Source of the DNA: an uncultured Chthoniobacterales bacterium
GTDB taxonomy: Bacteria; Verrucomicrobiota; Verrucomicrobiia; Chthoniobacterales; CAKUMP01
DNA length: 7,916 bases
Direction of reading: 5' to 3'
Assembly: GCA_934667795.1 (NCBI GenBank)
Contig: CAKUMP010000099.1
Coordinates: 1 to 7,916 of the forward strand
Below are positions 6,000 through 7,916 of the stretch, in pieces. The notes beneath the pieces are model-generated. The model saw nothing but the letters and a program-made list of their open reading frames with translations. It had not been told where the DNA came from and searched no databases. The position numbers and the translations under genes were made by a program. Position 1 is the stretch's first letter, and every line of letters starts with the position of its first letter.

Positions 6000-7916
6000 A
6001 TGCCCCCCTCTAAAAAATCCAAAGATGCTTCCAGAATGAGTCGTAAAACTTCTCTTTCAAGAAAAGTAAGAAGCAAAAATCATCAGCATGAATCGATAGA
6101 TTCTTCACTTGACTCCATCGTTCAATCCGCATTTTCTATATCCCCCCAGATTGAATCCACCCCTATTGATGAAAAAAGCATCTCTTCAGTTTCTCCAGAA
6201 TCAATTGATCAGTCATCGCAGTCTTTACAAGAAAATGTTTCTTCCGTTCCTAGCAATCCTGACCTCAGTGTGATTCCCGCCCGGATGCTCAATGAGTTTG
6301 TTTATTGTGCCAGGCTTTTTTATTATGAATTTGTAGAAGGAGTTTTTCTTCAGAATGCGGATACTCTCAGTGGAAAAAATCTACATAGTCGCGTGGATAA
6401 TGGCTCCGGAGCAATGCCCCCTCCACGAACAAAAACTTCCGATACTTCTTCCCTTTCTGGCGAATCTTCCTCCTCTCTTTCAGAAGAAAATCAAGATGTA
6501 ATTCATTCACGTTCAGTCCATCTGAGCTCAGAACGGTTAGGAGTAACCGCTAAAATGGATCTCGTTGAAGTCCATACGACAGAAAACCACCCTTTAGGAG
6601 AACTTTTTGCTCAAAAAAAAGTTTGTCCGGTCGATTATAAAATTGGGGCACCTCGCGAAGGAGAAAACGAAAAAGAACTTTGGGATACCGATAAAATGCA
6701 ACTCGGACTACAGTGTCTGATCCTGCGCGATAATGGATATCTTTGTAATGAAGGCGTTATTTATTATCGAAAAACAAAACAACGTGTACGTCTCGAAATA
6801 ACTCCTGAACTCGAAATATGGATTCAGGAAAATATACATCAGGCACGCAAAATCGCCCATGGCCCCATCCCTCCTCCCCTCTCCAGTTCTCCAAAATGTG
6901 TTCGATGCTCACTCGCTCCTGTTTGTCTGCCTGATGAAACCCATATGCTGACGGAAGTGTCCACGCATTCATCTCCACAACCCCCTCGGCGTCTGATCGC
7001 TGCACGTGACGATCGACGCGCGCTCTATCTCAATACGCCTGGATTACATGTAGGAAAAAGCCACGAGATTTTACAGGTTCGCGATAAAAAAACACTTCTT
7101 CAGGAAGCCAGAATAAACGATGTGAACCATATTGCTTTATTCGGAAATATCCAGATTTCTACTCAGGCAATTCAAACTCTTTGTCAGGCAGATATCCCCG
7201 TTTCTTACTTTTCAATGGGAAACTGGTTTTACGGAATTACGCGAGGACATTCTTTAAAAAATGTGTTTCTCAGAATCGAACAGTTTCGCCAGGCGGCTCT
7301 CCCAGAGTTTTCTCTCCAACTCGCGCGCTTGTTAATTCATGGAAAAATTCGAAACCATCGGACCCTCCTCATGCGCAACCATATCGAACCGCCTGCTCCC
7401 ACTCTCTTACGAATGAAAGAGGCAGCCAATAATTGTCTGGAAGCAACATCTCTTGAATCTCTCCTCGGAATAGAAGGCGCTGCGGCATCACTTTATTTCC
7501 AGAGTTTCTCAGGAATGATCAAATATGAAAATAATACGCCCCTTGACGATACACTTCATCATAACAATGAAGTTTTTCGTTTCGATTTTAATACCCGTAA
7601 TCGACGTCCTCCCACGGATCCAGTGAATGCTTTGCTGTCACTTGCTTACAGTTTATTAGCAAAAGACTGCACCATCGCAGCATATGCTGTCGGCTTGGAT
7701 CCCTATATCGGCTTTTATCATCAACCCCGCTTCGGACGCCCCGCTCTGGCCCTAGATATCATGGAAGAATTCCGTCCGCTCATCGCCGAATCCGCAGTTT
7801 TAACCGCAATCAATAATCGTATGATCACTCCCGATGATTTTATTAAAGCCGGAAATGCGGTTAATCTTTCTCCAGCAGGAAGAAAACAATTTTTCACTGC
7901 TTATGTAAAACGTATG
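6000..7916 (+). CDS. cas4-cas1: Cas4-Cas1 fusion CRISPR adaptation nuclease/integrase (3' end outside window)
   Basis: The frame is open for 639 codons and runs off the right edge without a stop; probably only a short C-terminal piece is missing. The protein captures and trims prespacers (Cas4, PAM selection) and integrates them into the array with Cas2 (Cas1). Cas4 half, about 91-312: C103 in EFVYCARLFYYE, H129, D187 in AKMDLVE, D212 and K214 in PVDYK, the Q234/Y247 region, and the Fe-S cysteines C300, C303 and C309 in KCVRCSLAPVC completing the set with C103. Cas1 half, from about 330: E492 in GIEGAAA, H574 in GFYH, and D586/E589 in ALDIMEEFRP, the expected metal ligands. Fusions with this Cas4 signature are typical of type I-G (formerly I-U) and type V-B. 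Residues 1-90 are an unusual extension, with about a third serines over 31-90, and another serine-rich insert lies at 146-163. The ATG at 6000 follows an in-frame stop at 5967; a GTG at 6270 just before the Cas4 core is a shorter alternative start, though neither has a good ribosome binding site. Confidence 0.93.
   Translation, partial: MPPSKKSKDASRMSRKTSLSRKVRSKNHQHESIDSSLDSIVQSAFSISPQIESTPIDEKSISSVSPESIDQSSQSLQENVSSVPSNPDLSVIPARMLNEFVYCARLFYYEFVEGVFLQNADTLSGKNLHSRVDNGSGAMPPPRTKTSDTSSLSGESSSSLSEENQDVIHSRSVHLSSERLGVTAKMDLVEVHTTENHPLGELFAQKKVCPVDYKIGAPREGENEKELWDTDKMQLGLQCLILRDNGYLCNEGVIYYRKTKQRVRLEITPELEIWIQENIHQARKIAHGPIPPPLSSSPKCVRCSLAPVCLPDETHMLTEVSTHSSPQPPRRLIAARDDRRALYLNTPGLHVGKSHEILQVRDKKTLLQEARINDVNHIALFGNIQISTQAIQTLCQADIPVSYFSMGNWFYGITRGHSLKNVFLRIEQFRQAALPEFSLQLARLLIHGKIRNHRTLLMRNHIEPPAPTLLRMKEAANNCLEATSLESLLGIEGAAASLYFQSFSGMIKYENNTPLDDTLHHNNEVFRFDFNTRNRRPPTDPVNALLSLAYSLLAKDCTIAAYAVGLDPYIGFYHQPRFGRPALALDIMEEFRPLIAESAVLTAINNRMITPDDFIKAGNAVNLSPAGRKQFFTAYVKRM

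Noticed and set aside
6757..7005. Minus-strand open frame of 82 codons inside the cas gene
   Set aside because: It is fully antisense to the Cas4 core with its conserved cysteines and has no recognisable domain.

Overview
The window looks like ordinary bacterial chromosome of moderate GC content. Genes are tightly packed, Shine-Dalgarno sites of the GGAG/GAGGA type occur, and hybrid histidine kinase signalling is present. Nothing in it fixes the phylum. It splits into two unrelated halves. On the left is a minus-strand block of metabolic and signalling genes. On the right, across a gene-poor gap, is the edge of a CRISPR-Cas adaptation locus on the plus strand.

Left half (1-5352). A gene fragment that enters from the left ends at 224 and converges with the minus-strand block. 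The block reads, in its own direction: a soluble hybrid histidine kinase (PAS-HisKA-HATPase-REC), a GT4 glycosyltransferase that closely resembles mannosylfructose-phosphate/sucrose-phosphate synthases, and a two-domain protein. That last protein joins a HAD-IIB sugar phosphatase to a GH100-like (alpha/alpha)6 glycosidase. The last two genes overlap by 4 bp (ATGA) and form a clear pair: synthase makes a non-reducing disaccharide phosphate, the phosphatase domain removes the phosphate, and the fused glycosidase domain could cleave the product. The likely product is a compatible solute or storage disaccharide such as mannosylfructose or sucrose.

Gap (5353-5999). This AT-rich stretch of about 650 bp has no convincing gene. 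It holds an imperfect 17-bp inverted-repeat pair bounding a 159-bp segment (MITE- or IS-remnant-like), a perfect 7-bp palindrome, two further small stem-loops, and a sigma70-like promoter that ends almost on the start codon of the next gene. No CRISPR repeats are visible.

Right half (6000-7916). One long plus-strand reading frame, open to the window edge, encodes a Cas4-Cas1 fusion. It carries the four Fe-S cysteines, the RecB-type nuclease motifs and the Cas1 metal-binding residues. Such fusions belong to type I-G (formerly I-U) and type V-B loci; the effector, cas2 and array must lie to the right, outside the window. The unusual part is a serine-rich, probably disordered N-terminal extension of about 90 residues and a second serine-rich insert inside the Cas4 domain.
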